DNA from: Clitopilus passeckerianus | Taxonomy: Eukaryota > Basidiomycota > Agaricomycetes > Agaricales > Entolomataceae | Assembly: GCA_944990035.1 (NCBI GenBank) | Contig: CALYLX010000075.1 | Span: 124,001 to 188,000, forward strand | Length of the DNA stretch: 64,000 nucleotides | Direction: 5' to 3' | The notes under the pieces: model-generated | Databases searched by the model: none | What the model was told of the DNA's origin: nothing | Seen by the model: only the letters and a program-made list of their open reading frames with translations | Program-made: the position numbers and the translations under genes | Part shown: positions 1 through 11,346 of the stretch, one piece after another | Layout of the letters: each line of letters begins with the position of its first letter | Position numbering within the stretch: position 1 is the stretch's first letter

Positions 1-2766
1 ACCGTAAACGCAGTCGAATGAAGAGAATGAACGAATGAGTGCGTTAAGATAGCTCGGATCCTCAAGATCCCATGGTCATATCTCCAGCGAAGCCAAACAC
101 ATACCTTTCTGAAGACGGAGAGAATATTCTTGAGGTGCCATTGTTCGTCGATGTGAGATGGATTGTGGTTGTTAGTGGATAAGAGCCGATGACGCTGCGG
201 GGGAGATAAAGGACTGGAGAGCGGCGAGGTCGGACCGGTGATGGATGAAGTCATCAACGGAGGAAATAGCTCCGTTTGGGTCACGACGTGCTACTGCTCA
301 AACGACGACCACAAATGAATAACGAAACACCTCTTTCGCCTCCCTTTGTGCTCCCCGTATAAGTTATTACAACAGAAAATTGCATCGCCTGCATAATACT
401 CTTTCTGTCAAGCTCGAGCCTTCTTTCCTGTTCCTAATGGAATCGTGATTCCTCCAGTTTTCATGCCCACAATCAGCAACAGCAAATGACAGGGATCCAT
501 TCATGATCAAGATATGGTTAAGAAGAGAACTCGGGACCATTGCGTGAGAGCAGCTGCTTGGGGAGGATTGGTGCTCGCACTAACTTGTGCCTGATGGCGA
601 CGGCAGGAAGCTGCAATCCCTATATTTCCATCCATGACAACTCGGGCAGCCCGGGTTGACGTTATTACCAGCGCATGACTTGGACTTCGGTGCTTAAAGC
701 TTAAGGTCTCGTATTGGATATGAGAGAGTGTGAGGTTGCGCTTTTGACCAAATACGAACTCGATAGGCCGATATATACGCTCATTATGGTCGCACACAAC
801 ATCTACGACCAAATCCTCTCATTACTACCTCAAAGCACCACCGCCCCATTCCCTCTCAACACCTCACATATAGTCTTCCAATACATCTCGCTCATACTGC
901 CAGCTCCAAGTCCTCCCTTCTCCCAAGCGTACCAGAGCGCTGTCCTCCCCCACTGATCGACCAGATTAACATCCAGGCTTTCATGCTCAAACAACAATAC
1001 CAATACCGAATTCGCCCTATCGACGGTGTCATTTATCCCTCTCCGTCCGATCTTCTCCTCATCCGTGTCATCACCGACAGCGAGGACTGCATGAGTGATG
1101 GTTGTTGGCGAGGCTCACCTTTTTCTCGATAAAAAGAAGACCTGACTCAGATTTGAAATATTAGGGCCCAATAAATACGAGACGATTTCATCCTGTCCGC
1201 ACCGTTTTTCTCCACAACCCTTCGCTTCTGCTCGATAAACTCATACTCTGAAGTTTCTATGTTACAGTGAGAGTCATTCTGCTTTCCAGAGGTTCGCCTT
1301 AGCCTGGATTGGATTGGGATTATAGGGAAGTGATATGGGGGACACGTACCTTGTGTAGGCATTCTTGTAAGGAGAGCTGGAATTTATAGAGTGTGTCTCG
1401 ATCGATGGCAGTAAAATCTGGAACACCAGGCTTGGATAATCCGTCGTCACCTTATTTCCGATTTGTCGGGTTCAATAGACGCCCAGTGTCGAACCTGAGG
1501 CCATCCTCTAACTCATCGGCTCTTACCAGTTGCACTTAACATCCATCTCCGAGTCCCGTCTACTCACAATGGCAACTCAAGAATACACTCTCCGTCTTCT
1601 GAAAGGTGTGCCTTGGGTTACTGGAGATCCTATGTCCCCTTCACTCATTCTACCAACGTAACTGATTCGGGCATCCGAGTCCTAGGCGGCATCGTCCCAC
1701 CCCGGACGATAATGACAATCACCAAATCGCGACGCCAACCAGGCCTCCGAGTAACCTCCGCCAGTCGTCTTGGAACACGCTCCCTCAGCGACGCCCTGTG
1801 TAAAGCACAGCGTCACAACCGACTCCCTTGTCGACGAAATCCACGCGATATTGGAGGAACTGTCCATAGAGAAGCCGCCAGGGAGTCAAGATATCCATGG
1901 TATGAATACGGGTATTACGTGGGAGGTGAGGATCTGCAGTAGGTGAATAGTGGGTCACAGGGGTGTATTTGGAGGAGAAGTGAGGTGCAGGTGGATGAAG
2001 TGCGAAAGGCGATGTTCAGGAGGCGGTGGAGGTTGTTAACCAGTTGGTTAAGAAGGCGCAGCGGGGAGATGGAAGAATATAGTCTCTGTCTCAATCACTA
2101 CGTCTAACCCTTGGTTGGTACCGAAATATTGCGATGTTATGGATTTTTATTCGTGGACGTCATGGTCCATCTTCCTCGATGTCATGAGTCAACCAGAAGT
2201 GTAACAATTTACGCCATATAAAATAATCAACCTAATAATTCATCGTGTTCGAGCCTTCCTTTTCGCTGCTTGCCAATATATTTACTTTGCCAACTCCGTT
2301 ATGAATTCCACAAAGGGCTTGGGCTGTCGACGCTCGATGGACCGCCATGTTCGGGATTGAGTGGCCTATCAGCTGAGCTATGTGACGCTCCTGGAGTGAA
2401 CAACCCAGTCGAATCGTCCAATTTCACTGTGCCAAAAAAGGATATCATAAACACTAGCGCTCAAATCGGATGGAAAAACCTAGATTTCGTACCGAATTGT
2501 TCGGTATTTCCGAGGTTCTGTGCAGCGTGATCGGCGCCGGAGGACGTTATGGGAGTGAGGGTGGCAGGAGCACCTGGAGTATCAGTACGGACCGTATAGG
2601 GGTGCTTGCCAATGGACACAATGCCTAAGAAAAGAGAAAGAACGACATTTGTTATCCAAGACTCATAAAACTCAGGCATTACTTGCCATTTTCGTATTCA
2701 ACACCGAGGTGGCCAAGGGATAGTCCGCCACTTTTCTGTTATTCACCCGTGTCATAACAGGTTTCT
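1..2766. other. 5' gene-poor stretch, no gene assigned
   Basis: No open frame here matches a family I recognise. The best candidate coding patch is on the plus strand at about 714-956, with an in-frame continuation near 958-1130, but it has no recognisable domain and no clear splice pattern. A short ATG-led frame at 1569 (first residues MATQEYTLRLL) runs into a possible donor at 1606. The frames at 1613-1942 are Arg/Ser-rich and look like chance readings. The end of this stretch holds the last introns of the minus-strand gene that follows. Confidence 0.35.
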
Positions 2767-4152
2767 TTAAGAGCCATGATGAGCAACAAGGCAACTCACG
2801 TCCGAATCGAGGGAAAGCAAGTCGTCATCGTGTGTAATCGCTACCTTGGCGTGGGGAACCTGTAAGGTGGAACGATATTCGTTCAGCCTGAGATTACTCA
2901 AAATAGGAACGGCGCAAAGAAACTACCACCTTAGAGAGAAGATACCGATTGATGCGGTTAGATGGGTGATTTTCCTAGGTTCATACGTCGTTACAGGTTG
3001 GCTGTAGGTTGAGTTTGTATCATACTCACCTTGGGCGAAGAAACCTGTAACGCTTCTGCAATGACGGCGCCAATGTGTTTTCGACTGGGAGGAGCCATTG
3101 CCCGTTTACTGGGAGCGGGTGGATATGGCAACCCAGTTATCATGCCATGCATTCTTTCCAATCCTTTCGACAGACCACTAGCCATTTTAAATAATGACTT
3201 CGTCGCGAACTTTTTCGAATCCGTTTTCCCGACCTCCGAAACCTCCACGGTTCCCCACAGCTTATCCCAGATGGTATCTCCGAGGGTGAGTTTGTAACCC
3301 TTGAGAAAGACACACTGGTTTTCCATGCGACTAGATCCATGCTTGGTCGTCGCGGGACCGGCGCGGTGCCATACTTCGTCGATGAAACGAATCCGGAATT
3401 GCCTGCCATTGATGCCATTGAATGCAGCAGTTCCCCAGACAGATGTCTTTTCCCAACCCGTGATCAAGTAGATAGACCCGTTTGACACATCTCGACCAAG
3501 TCGATCGTTCACAAGTTCGTACCAGGAGATGGCGTTTTCTCCGGCGTAGTCTTTGAATTCCTTGAGTCGACGAAGCTCACATTGGCGAGTAGAATGAGGT
3601 AGAGCGAGGATGGCCCCTTCTCCAGCGTCGCCTAAGAAGTGAAACCGCCCATCTGGAGACTCTCTAGAGATATATAGATCGTCAGTTGACTATGACCTAC
3701 ACAACGCAAGGAGTGAATACGATTTACTCAACCTCCACAGAGCCGCTTACACGAGGTATTCCAGGTCTGGTCGTCTTCTCGTACAGAGGCCATCCATTGC
3801 CAGTCCATCGCAGATCATCAGCGTTCAGCAGAAATGAGCCATCCTCATGTACCAGGGGCTCAAAATCTTCGGGTACACGCCCGATGTTAACAGGATGGTC
3901 GGCTGGAAGACAAATATTGAAAAATGTTTCAAAGAAGCCTTCGTGGTGATCCACGATACCCACATCTCCGATGCAGACGCCGTTGGATTGGCATAGACTG
4001 GGCAGCCAGCTTGGTGGTTCTGGCTCGAAGAGAGGGTATCCGTGCTTTGGTAGAAGCAAACGAGTGTAGGTCTGACTTGGATTCTCGAGTTGTAAGGTAT
4101 CGGGAGTTACAGTAGCGTCGCTACCGCTGCGTCCTGTGATTAAGTGAGGCAT
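2767..4152 (-). CDS. Conserved agaricomycete protein of unknown function
   Basis: Spliced model: exons 4152-3751, 3659-3030 and 2859-2767 give about 374 residues. The start is the ATG opening MPHLITGRSG. Exon 1 holds GYPLFEPEPPSWLP, a IGDVGI turn and FFNICLPADHPVN; exon 2 holds SPDGRFHFLGDAGEGAI, a ENAISWYELVNDRLGR stretch and LITGWEKTSVWGTAAF. This pattern of a Gly/Asp-rich front followed by a K(T/A)xxWG(T/V)AA core recurs in hypothetical proteins of mushroom genomes, so I treat it as a real gene although its function is unknown. No signal peptide or membrane helix is visible. The donor gtgagt at 3029 is strong. The 3' end is less certain: the frame either stops at 2767 or uses another gtgagt donor at 2799 that would lead to a stop just after an acceptor near 2682. 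It lies downstream of NLR A in the same orientation; a shared role is not shown. Confidence 0.7.
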
Positions 4153-4691
4153 GAGTCCAGTCTTCGTATGAGATGGACGTACCTCTCACACCCGGGGCGA
4201 TATGGAAAGAGACGTGGTTGTTCGCATTTGCCGAGTTGTCGAATCTACTGCCACGTACGGTCACGCCACCTCTGTTCTGGCTGCAGAACTGACCAGTCAG
4301 TCTGCGTTTGGTGGTGTTCTTGTTGACCCAAAGCTCACCTGACGACGTCAGTATACTCCGGTTGTAGCGATTGGTCCATTAAATGGTCCAATCCAGACGG
4401 CGACCGGATGTCAACCGTAGCCGATGCCATATACTAAGAGCTCCAACGAATTGCCGGAAGGTGAACGACAGAACATCAGGAGGCCAAATTGGATGTTTTA
4501 AGTATGTTGTGGTCAAGGATGATTTGATCAAGACTCGAAATCAAGTGACCGTAGGATTTAATCCCCGTAAAAGCAAACCCAACTGAGCCCAGATGATGAC
4601 AAACAATTCAGACAATGTTACATCGCATGTATATCAATCGTCATATACTGTAGTTTGTGTGCGTTTCATATTACTCTGTCCGCTCTGACGC
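4153..4691. other. Intergenic region between the unknown gene and NLR A
   Basis: This is the promoter side of the minus-strand unknown gene and the 3' side of NLR A. Short frames here have no recognisable content. I see no repeat or RNA gene. Confidence 0.4.
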
Positions 4692-7600
4692 CTAAGATAC
4701 CCGGGAATGTCCTCCTTCACTTGCCTCGGCGATGATCTCCGTGTCATTGTCATCCTCTTCGTCGCCGCCTAGAGCCATAGCCTTTACACCATCCAACATC
4801 TGCTTCAACGTCCCACCAACGCCTGCTTCCTCTGCCAACTCCATCCCCGCCGTTGTCCATTTCATCGCCTCATCCCATCTTCCCCTCTTCATATAAAAGA
4901 GCCCAAGTCGTATCATGATCCCCGACTCTCCGAGTCTGTCTCTGTCACTATTTCCTCGATTCGGGCCTGTCGACAGTTGTTCATTGGTGGGAGCCGGATT
5001 GGCAGCCTGAACAAGGTTTAAGGCATCAAGCATAACACGTTCCGCATCCTCAGGCTTCTCCCGAGCTTCGTAGACACGTGCGAGGAGCGCAAGGTCGGTA
5101 GCTTCGTGTGTTCGGCTGTTAACCCTCTCAAGGGTGCTGAGACCGACGTCTCTGTTCATCTCCCGGTCGACCTCCAAACTCCTCTCCAGCACCTTCTCTG
5201 CTTTCTCCAACAATTCTTCGCCACCACCATCGCCAGCCGACTCCGAAGTAGCCGCATCGTACCAATTAAGGTACAATTCCCCCAACTGCCTCAAAGCTCC
5301 CGCCTCCCCGTATTTGTCTCCTTTCTGACTGAACAACCCGACGGCATCATTCAAAGCCCCTTCAGCTTCTTCCCGTCGTGAGAGCTTGGTGTACGCCAAA
5401 GCAAGGTCCTGAAGGTCTTGAGCCTCACATTGAGCATTATCAAGTTGGTGATGTAGGACGCGAGCTTGGGTGGTGAACTCGATGGCGATCAAGGGTTGGT
5501 TGCGGGCGAGGTTCAACTTGCCGAGGATCTGGAGTGCGTCGGCTTTGAGGAGAAGATGAAGGTTTGGGGTTGGGGCGGGATTCGTGGGAGGAAGTTCGAG
5601 GGAAGTGGAAGGCAGAGGTGTGGGGACCCAACGATCGCAAAAGTCGATCGCTTTGTTCAAAATCTCTGTATCCGTCATAGCTACACCAAGGTAGATCGTC
5701 CAATTGGTGTACAACATGGCTGCGACGACGAGAACCTTGAGCCTTTGTCTCTCTTGCTTCCACCGTTCTCCCTGGTCCTTCTCGGTAGTACACCCGGAAG
5801 CCTGGATCTGGATTCTGCACGCCGGTGAGAAAGCCACCTCCAACACAGCCCTAACGTTGTTGACCTCCGGGACCATCCTCATGTGCACCTCGCTCATCGC
5901 CTCGTGTGAGCTTTCTACCGCGAAGGTGGCGTACAGCTCTACCACGGCCAACGCCGCCCGCTCGTAGTGTATTGCGTTGATTTGATCGGCCTCGTCAGTT
6001 GCGCCGGATACAGTAGAGGAAGCATGAGGGGGAAGGTTTGAAAAACAATACTGTCGGATGGGCGACAGCAGCTTAAAGCGAGGGGGCGTAGTGGATTTGT
6101 CGGTGGAGAGGAGTGACACGTTCAACAGAGTGGTAGTGCATTTCCTGAGATTGATTGCTATCTTGGGCGAATCGTCCAGCGCATCAAGCCTGCCCTGCAG
6201 CTCCTGAACCCATCCACTTCCACTCGATATCCCGTCCGGAAGAATCGCCAACGCGGACAGTATGACCCTGGCTTCCGGGTTCGCGTTCATCCGCGGACTG
6301 TTGAGCGAGACTTCAATCGATATGTCCAGTTTTGACAGGCGATCCCCAAGCGCACCTCCAGGACCCAGATCCTCGATCATCCGGGTTTGCTCGCGACACC
6401 AGCGCTCCCACAAGGATTGGGGGGTTTCGTTCCCATCTTGAAGGAGATATGAGAGAATGGTTATGGCAAGTGGGAGGCCTTCCACTGCGTCAAGGAGTTT
6501 GTTTGCGTATTCGGCTTCCTCATCTCCGATCCCAGAAATCTGACCCATCAACTCCCGACTCCTGTCCATGGTCAAGGGTTTCAAAGGCTCCATGAAAGGC
6601 TGGTTCCAATTGACGCCTCGAGGACGTTGGGTGCCTCTCATCGTAACCACCATGGATACGGTCTCAAGACCTGCGAGGTACTGTAGCGTTTCTTCGGCTT
6701 TTCGTCGCGTGGATGGAGGTTCCCAGAAGGACTCGAAATTGTCCAGAACTAGGAGAGTCCTGTCCTTCTTGAGATGTTCCAGAATTGCGGTGAGCAGCTG
6801 TTGGCTCGAGGTCTGTTCTAAGTCGGGCTTTAAACCGAATGTGGCAGCAAATGCGGCGTAAACGGCTTCAAGGGTCGTCAAACCCTCAAAGGAGATGAAG
6901 TATCGTTGAGGAAAAGCCGTGGTGATTTCGGCATCATGGAGGATGGACGTAACGAGTGTGGTCTTGCCGATTCCGCCAGGGCCTAGGATGGTGATGGTAG
7001 CTTTGGGATTCGGGTTGTGGCCGGCGGTGGGGTCGGTGGAAGAGGAGCCGAGGAGAGTGGTAAGGAGGTAGGTTCTCTCCGTCTCGCGGCCAACAAGGTG
7101 GAGGGGTGTGGGAGGGAGGACATAGGCAAATAGTTCAGGTTCTGGCTTGGGTATACTGTAAAAATTATATCAGAGTCCGGCTGTTGGCTTATGAGGAATT
7201 ACGTACGGTAAGCTGGAGCCCGGTCCCTTCTTGATGAGATGTCGTAGTTGGGCCATTGAATTGCTCTACAGGTGCACAGGTTAAGACCGGAACACGATGG
7301 AAATTTTGAGAGCAACTTACGAGGAGAATATCGTCTGCGTAGCTGTCAATTCGGCGGTCCATTTCGTTGAGCTCATCAAGGCCTCTATCCATGATTCGGC
7401 TGAAGGTGTTTCGTTTCGTGAGTTTGGTGACGAGAGAGAATATTTGCTCAAGCAGCCTAAGTAAAAGATGCCAGTTGAGTATGGTAAATTCGGCGAGGGG
7501 AGAATGTAACCTACTCATGGTAGCTGGCAAGATGTTCTGAAAGTTTCCTGAACTCTGGTTCTTCGACCATTGCTTTGATCTCGAGTAGGTTCTCAAGCAC

Positions 7601-8027
7601 GACTCGCGAGCGCAGGAACACCTTTTCAAGGAGTTCGTTGCAGCGACGTTTGTGAAGGCGGACTTCCTATAGAAAAGAGTCAGCATCACTCTGGAGGGGA
7701 TATGGAACAAAAATAACACACGTCCTGAATCTTAGCAAGCTGAGCTATTACACCTGCTATGGCCTTGATGTATGGAATGTTTGAGAACGTCTCAGCGACG
7801 TCCTTGGCGATCAGAGCGGCTGTATTAGCTGCTGGCGCCGCCGTCGACCCAAACCCATCCGCTGATTGAAGGTTTTGCTCTGGCGGTGATCTGGCGTTGC
7901 TGTGGGCAGTCGGGGACCCATGTAGTGTTGAGGTGATGAGCAGCTTGCGAAAATCAAGCTTCGCGGAGATGGGAGCCATGTAGGCCCTGGGTTGGGGGCG
8001 GGGGTCCGATGCGTTGAAGGTGTCCAT
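4692..8027 (-). CDS. NLR A: helical bundle - NB-ARC - TPR protein
   Basis: Five exons (8027-7722, 7666-7515, 7456-7321, 7265-7207, 7155-4692) encode about 1038 residues. Exons 1-4 give an all-helical N-terminus (AALIAKDVAETFSNIPYIK; LLEQIFSLVTKL; RGLDELNEMDRRIDS) that I read as an MLKL/HeLo-like bundle. The P-loop GPGGIGKTT lies at about residues 276-284, with GPG instead of the GMG of the other copies. The kinase-2 strand LLVLDNFE is near 356, and VTMRGTQRP and GLPLAITIL follow. TPR-type helical pairs fill about residues 700-1010, ahead of an acidic tail (GGDEEDDNDTE). It is the longest and most divergent copy. An inner ATG at 7979 (MAPISAKLDFRK) aligns with the starts of NLRs D and F and may be the true start. 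Predicted role: cytosolic ATP/dNTP-switched sensor of non-self or stress that triggers cell death (inferred from architecture). Confidence 0.88.
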
Positions 8028-9480
8028 GTGATATTTGGCGGGCGAAATTTAAGGTCAAGGGTTCCAACGCAGGTCGTCGTGCATTATGTACTACAGAAGC
8101 CAATCAACACGTCAGGGCGAACAAGGAACAGGAGTGATAACATAGCCAACATACCTTCAGGTACAAGCAATTGCACGCTCTAATGGTTCTTTCCCGTTCT
8201 ACCTCCACCAGCAATAGCTATGCAGGCAATTCCGAAGCAGCCGCCAGAGCTATTGAATCGGAACGACGTTCCGCAAGGGGGCCAGGTGTGCAAGTGTCAA
8301 TACTGTCCGACGAGTACGCAGACAGCTGGGGTACAGCCCGAGCTAATCCTCAGCAGTCAGATGCTCCTGCCTTAGGATATGGATAAGTCGAAATTCTGGG
8401 ACATCAGTTGAAAACGCACATGTGCTGTTCCTCAGCCGCATAAAGTTGACTCGAGATTGATGAGGCGCAGATCTTTGTTCTTGTCTGCTGAAGACATCTT
8501 GTGCTGAATCCATTGAGCCCTTGGTATTTCGCCAACATTGCAAATGGTTGTACGGTGGACAGGGTGAAAGGAGAGGAAAAGCTTGCGCCAATTCGTACTA
8601 TGTTTGTTTGAAACGGCGTTGCCAAATAATTGGTTGCCGGTTGATGCCGGTGAGCGCTCAGTGAGCGCTTGACCACTTGGATGCCAATGGCAGCCACCAT
8701 AGGGGTTTCCACGTTATTTTCCACCCGACTCTATTGAATTTCGGTATGGAATAATGGATTCTGGCCAAAGTCTGGCTCTTCTTTTGTTCTGGGCTCTCAT
8801 TCATGGTATGCAAATGATCGGTAGCAACTCTCGGCCGGAAGGTTTCGGTAGCCCCGTTCTATTGCGTCGGCGAATGTAAATGCCTCGAGTTCCTGCGAAC
8901 GGGTAGTGGGCGTTATTTCGAAACGTTCTTGCTGCTGTTCGAGAGTTTTGGCCGCAAGCCCACAGTGATGATTCAGGCCACTATCTAACGATCGCGATGG
9001 TCAATTCAAGGCATCCGGGTCACTGTCGTGCAAATATTGCGCTGGTACATCCAACGCTCTGATCCTGAATTCGTTTCACCATTGCCTCCTCTTAACTGGT
9101 GCGTCAGCTAATTTCTCTACGCTTCCGGATGACAGCGAGGACACTTCTGGCTAGCAGACCTTTGTGGGTCCTAATGTGGTTCCACTGGTATGGACGCAAT
9201 TGTACAATGTTTACCGACCAACTCTCGGGTATTTCTAAGAGCTGTACCTATTCAATCGATTTTTTCTTCGTTTTGTTTCTTTCCTGTGTCCTTGGTGTGT
9301 CCAGTCCGCCCGCTTACCACTTCCCTCATCGACAGCATTGTCTCAAAGAATTGCTAGAGAAACTGTGTCACATTCGGTCTGACAGTCGCTTCAGAACAAA
9401 TGACTGACTGCCATGCTCCTATGAACGTCGATGGAATTCTTTAAAAGCCAGTGGAGCAACCGAAGACCCATAACTCAATT
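8028..9480. other. Intergenic region between NLR A and an NLR fragment
   Basis: Upstream side of NLR A. The short frames have no family signature. I see no tRNA, repeat array or clear transposon ends. Confidence 0.4.
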
Positions 9481-10020
9481 TCAATCTCCCTCCTCCTTTC
9501 CCCTGTACGACATTTCTGCCTGGATAATATTCCTACTAGCAACAAGGCAGTCGAGGCACTCATTGGCCTCTATAGCAAGCGTATCAGTCATATCGATTCC
9601 AAGGCGTCATATCCATGGGTCAGCAGTGAGCTGCTTAACATTGCAACTCTCCTCAAGCTCGCCTTCACTTCGGGATACGCTAGCGACACCCTCGGACAAA
9701 CAACTGCCTGCTACACGAGGTGGGCGAGGTTCTTGGGTAGCCCAACTACCAGACCTGCTGAAGTGGCGATTACCCATCTGTCAGACTTTCCCTCTGGCAA
9801 AGCTGCATGCCTCCAAGCTATGGCAGAGACGGTGCAGGGGGAGAAGGCGGTCGGGTTGATGAAGGATGCAGTCGAAGAGTACAGGAAAGCTGGGGAAAAA
9901 GACGGAGAAGCGCAGGCATTGAAGCTCAGGGGCCGATATCTCATGGCTCTTGGAAGGACTACAGACGCTAAGTCGTGTTTCAAGGCGGCGTGGGAGCTGA
10001 ACCACCCCCAATCAGCTCAG
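9481..10020 (+). pseudogene. NLR fragment: ARC2 end and first TPRs only
   Basis: An open frame carries LLLSPVRHFCLDNIP, then EALIGLYSKRIS, YPWVSSELLNIATLL and TRWARFLGSPTT. These align in order with the segment of NLR C that begins LLSPVRQFCNANLP. It continues through roughly two TPR-like helical pairs (EKAVGLMKDAVEEYRKAGEKDGEA; MALGRTTDAKSCFKAAWEL) and then loses similarity near 10020. There is no P-loop, no kinase-2 strand and no N-terminal domain anywhere upstream. The open frame itself runs on to 10449, but that part is low-complexity and Arg/Ser-rich. It is a 5'- and 3'-truncated copy, not a complete gene; a short expressed TPR protein cannot be excluded because the frame is open for 333 codons. 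Confidence 0.75.
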
Positions 10021-11346
10021 GTCAAGTCTCGTTCTGGCAAGCCGCGGGCCTGCCCCGAGCCTGAGGAGATTGATTCACAGATATTGAAAACGGGTCTACG
10101 ACGAGGCACCCATACATGGTATACGGAGAGGAGAATGTCGAGGAGCTCTTCAAGGACGCGTCAGGCTAGGCGGGCGAGAAAGTCAAGGCAGAATTCATTG
10201 CTCGCAAAATATTACAGTTCTGTAGCTTCTGTAATACGACACTGTTCGAGCATTATGTCCACTGTCGACATTCACCCTTCCCTTCATAAAGTGCTGTTTG
10301 GACTAAGAGGAATGGCTGTCGTGACCTATACTAGCAACCACATGACGGAAACCCCGCGCCAGAACCTAGCAACTGAAAGGATGTCAGCGTCTGCAAACGG
10401 GAAGAGAGAAGACGGGATCCTTACGAAAGTTTCAGCGCCATCGTTCTGAAATGTAACTTCCAGCGGTAACAGTCGGTTTAAGTGGGGGTTTCCTCCTTGG
10501 CCGGTCCAGTGTTGCCTGAATTCCAATCTCTTCACCAAGTGGAGAATAGAAATAAATTCTGACATGGCACTGGCGCTCAGTAGGAGCAAAAATGTGCGCA
10601 GGCCGCAGGTGGAAGAACTATGTTCGGTGTGGGCGGAAGAAGACCATCAACAGGTGGTGACGTTGTGTCCTTCAAATTATTCTGGTCCGCAGCATTTAGC
10701 TGAGCCTTGCTCCTTTCGAGATCTTCATTCTGAGAGGAGGGTATACTGTTCTCAAAACTCCATAAGTTTGCAACGACGGGTCGAAGATGACCGAATTCTC
10801 ACCGGTGATAAGGGGTGTAGAACTTAGGTACTGGTATGTGTATTTATCTGCTCCCCGCTCTCTGAACCCCTGCGAAGTACATCGAGATTCGAGGAACATT
10901 TTAGAGGCGGAGAGCAGGCATTCTTGCGCAGCAAGTTTCCGAGGGCGCCGATGGAAGAAAAAGGTTGGCCCAAATGTCAGCAGCATGTTGCATCTTTGGG
11001 AAGCCGAGGTCCATGCTGATATAGCAAAGAGCATTTGCAGAGAAAAGCGAGTGCAGACGCTGCCCATCCAAAGCCCTTCGTCGAAGCTGGGGTGTGTGTT
11101 ATTTGGCATCGACATTCGCGACAAACAAGCTTTGCCGAACTCTGATCTGTAAGTACTAAATCCGCAGGTCCTCAAGGCCTCATACGGCACAGCCCCGAAC
11201 GCTGTGATTGATTGTGACCTTCATCGAGCTTCCTTGGGGAATAGGCGCCTAGGGACCCATGACAAATGTATTAGGAACGACAAAACGCCAGGTACCCTAC
11301 CTTTGCCGTTGACTACCACCTCTTCCTTCCCCGGTTATCCAGAGGG
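10021..11346. other. Intergenic region upstream of NLR B
   Basis: Nothing recognisable. A 164-codon minus-strand frame at 10696-11190 has no domain signature and no splice logic that extends it. The last few hundred bases serve as the promoter side of NLR B, but no TATA element is obvious. Confidence 0.4.

Noticed and set aside
1613..1942. 109-codon plus-strand frame as a gene
   Set aside because: Arg/Ser-rich translation with no conserved pattern; an overlapping frame is equally open.
10696..11190. 164-codon minus-strand open frame as a gene
   Set aside because: No recognisable domain, no paralog in the window and no splice continuation; length alone is not enough in this composition.
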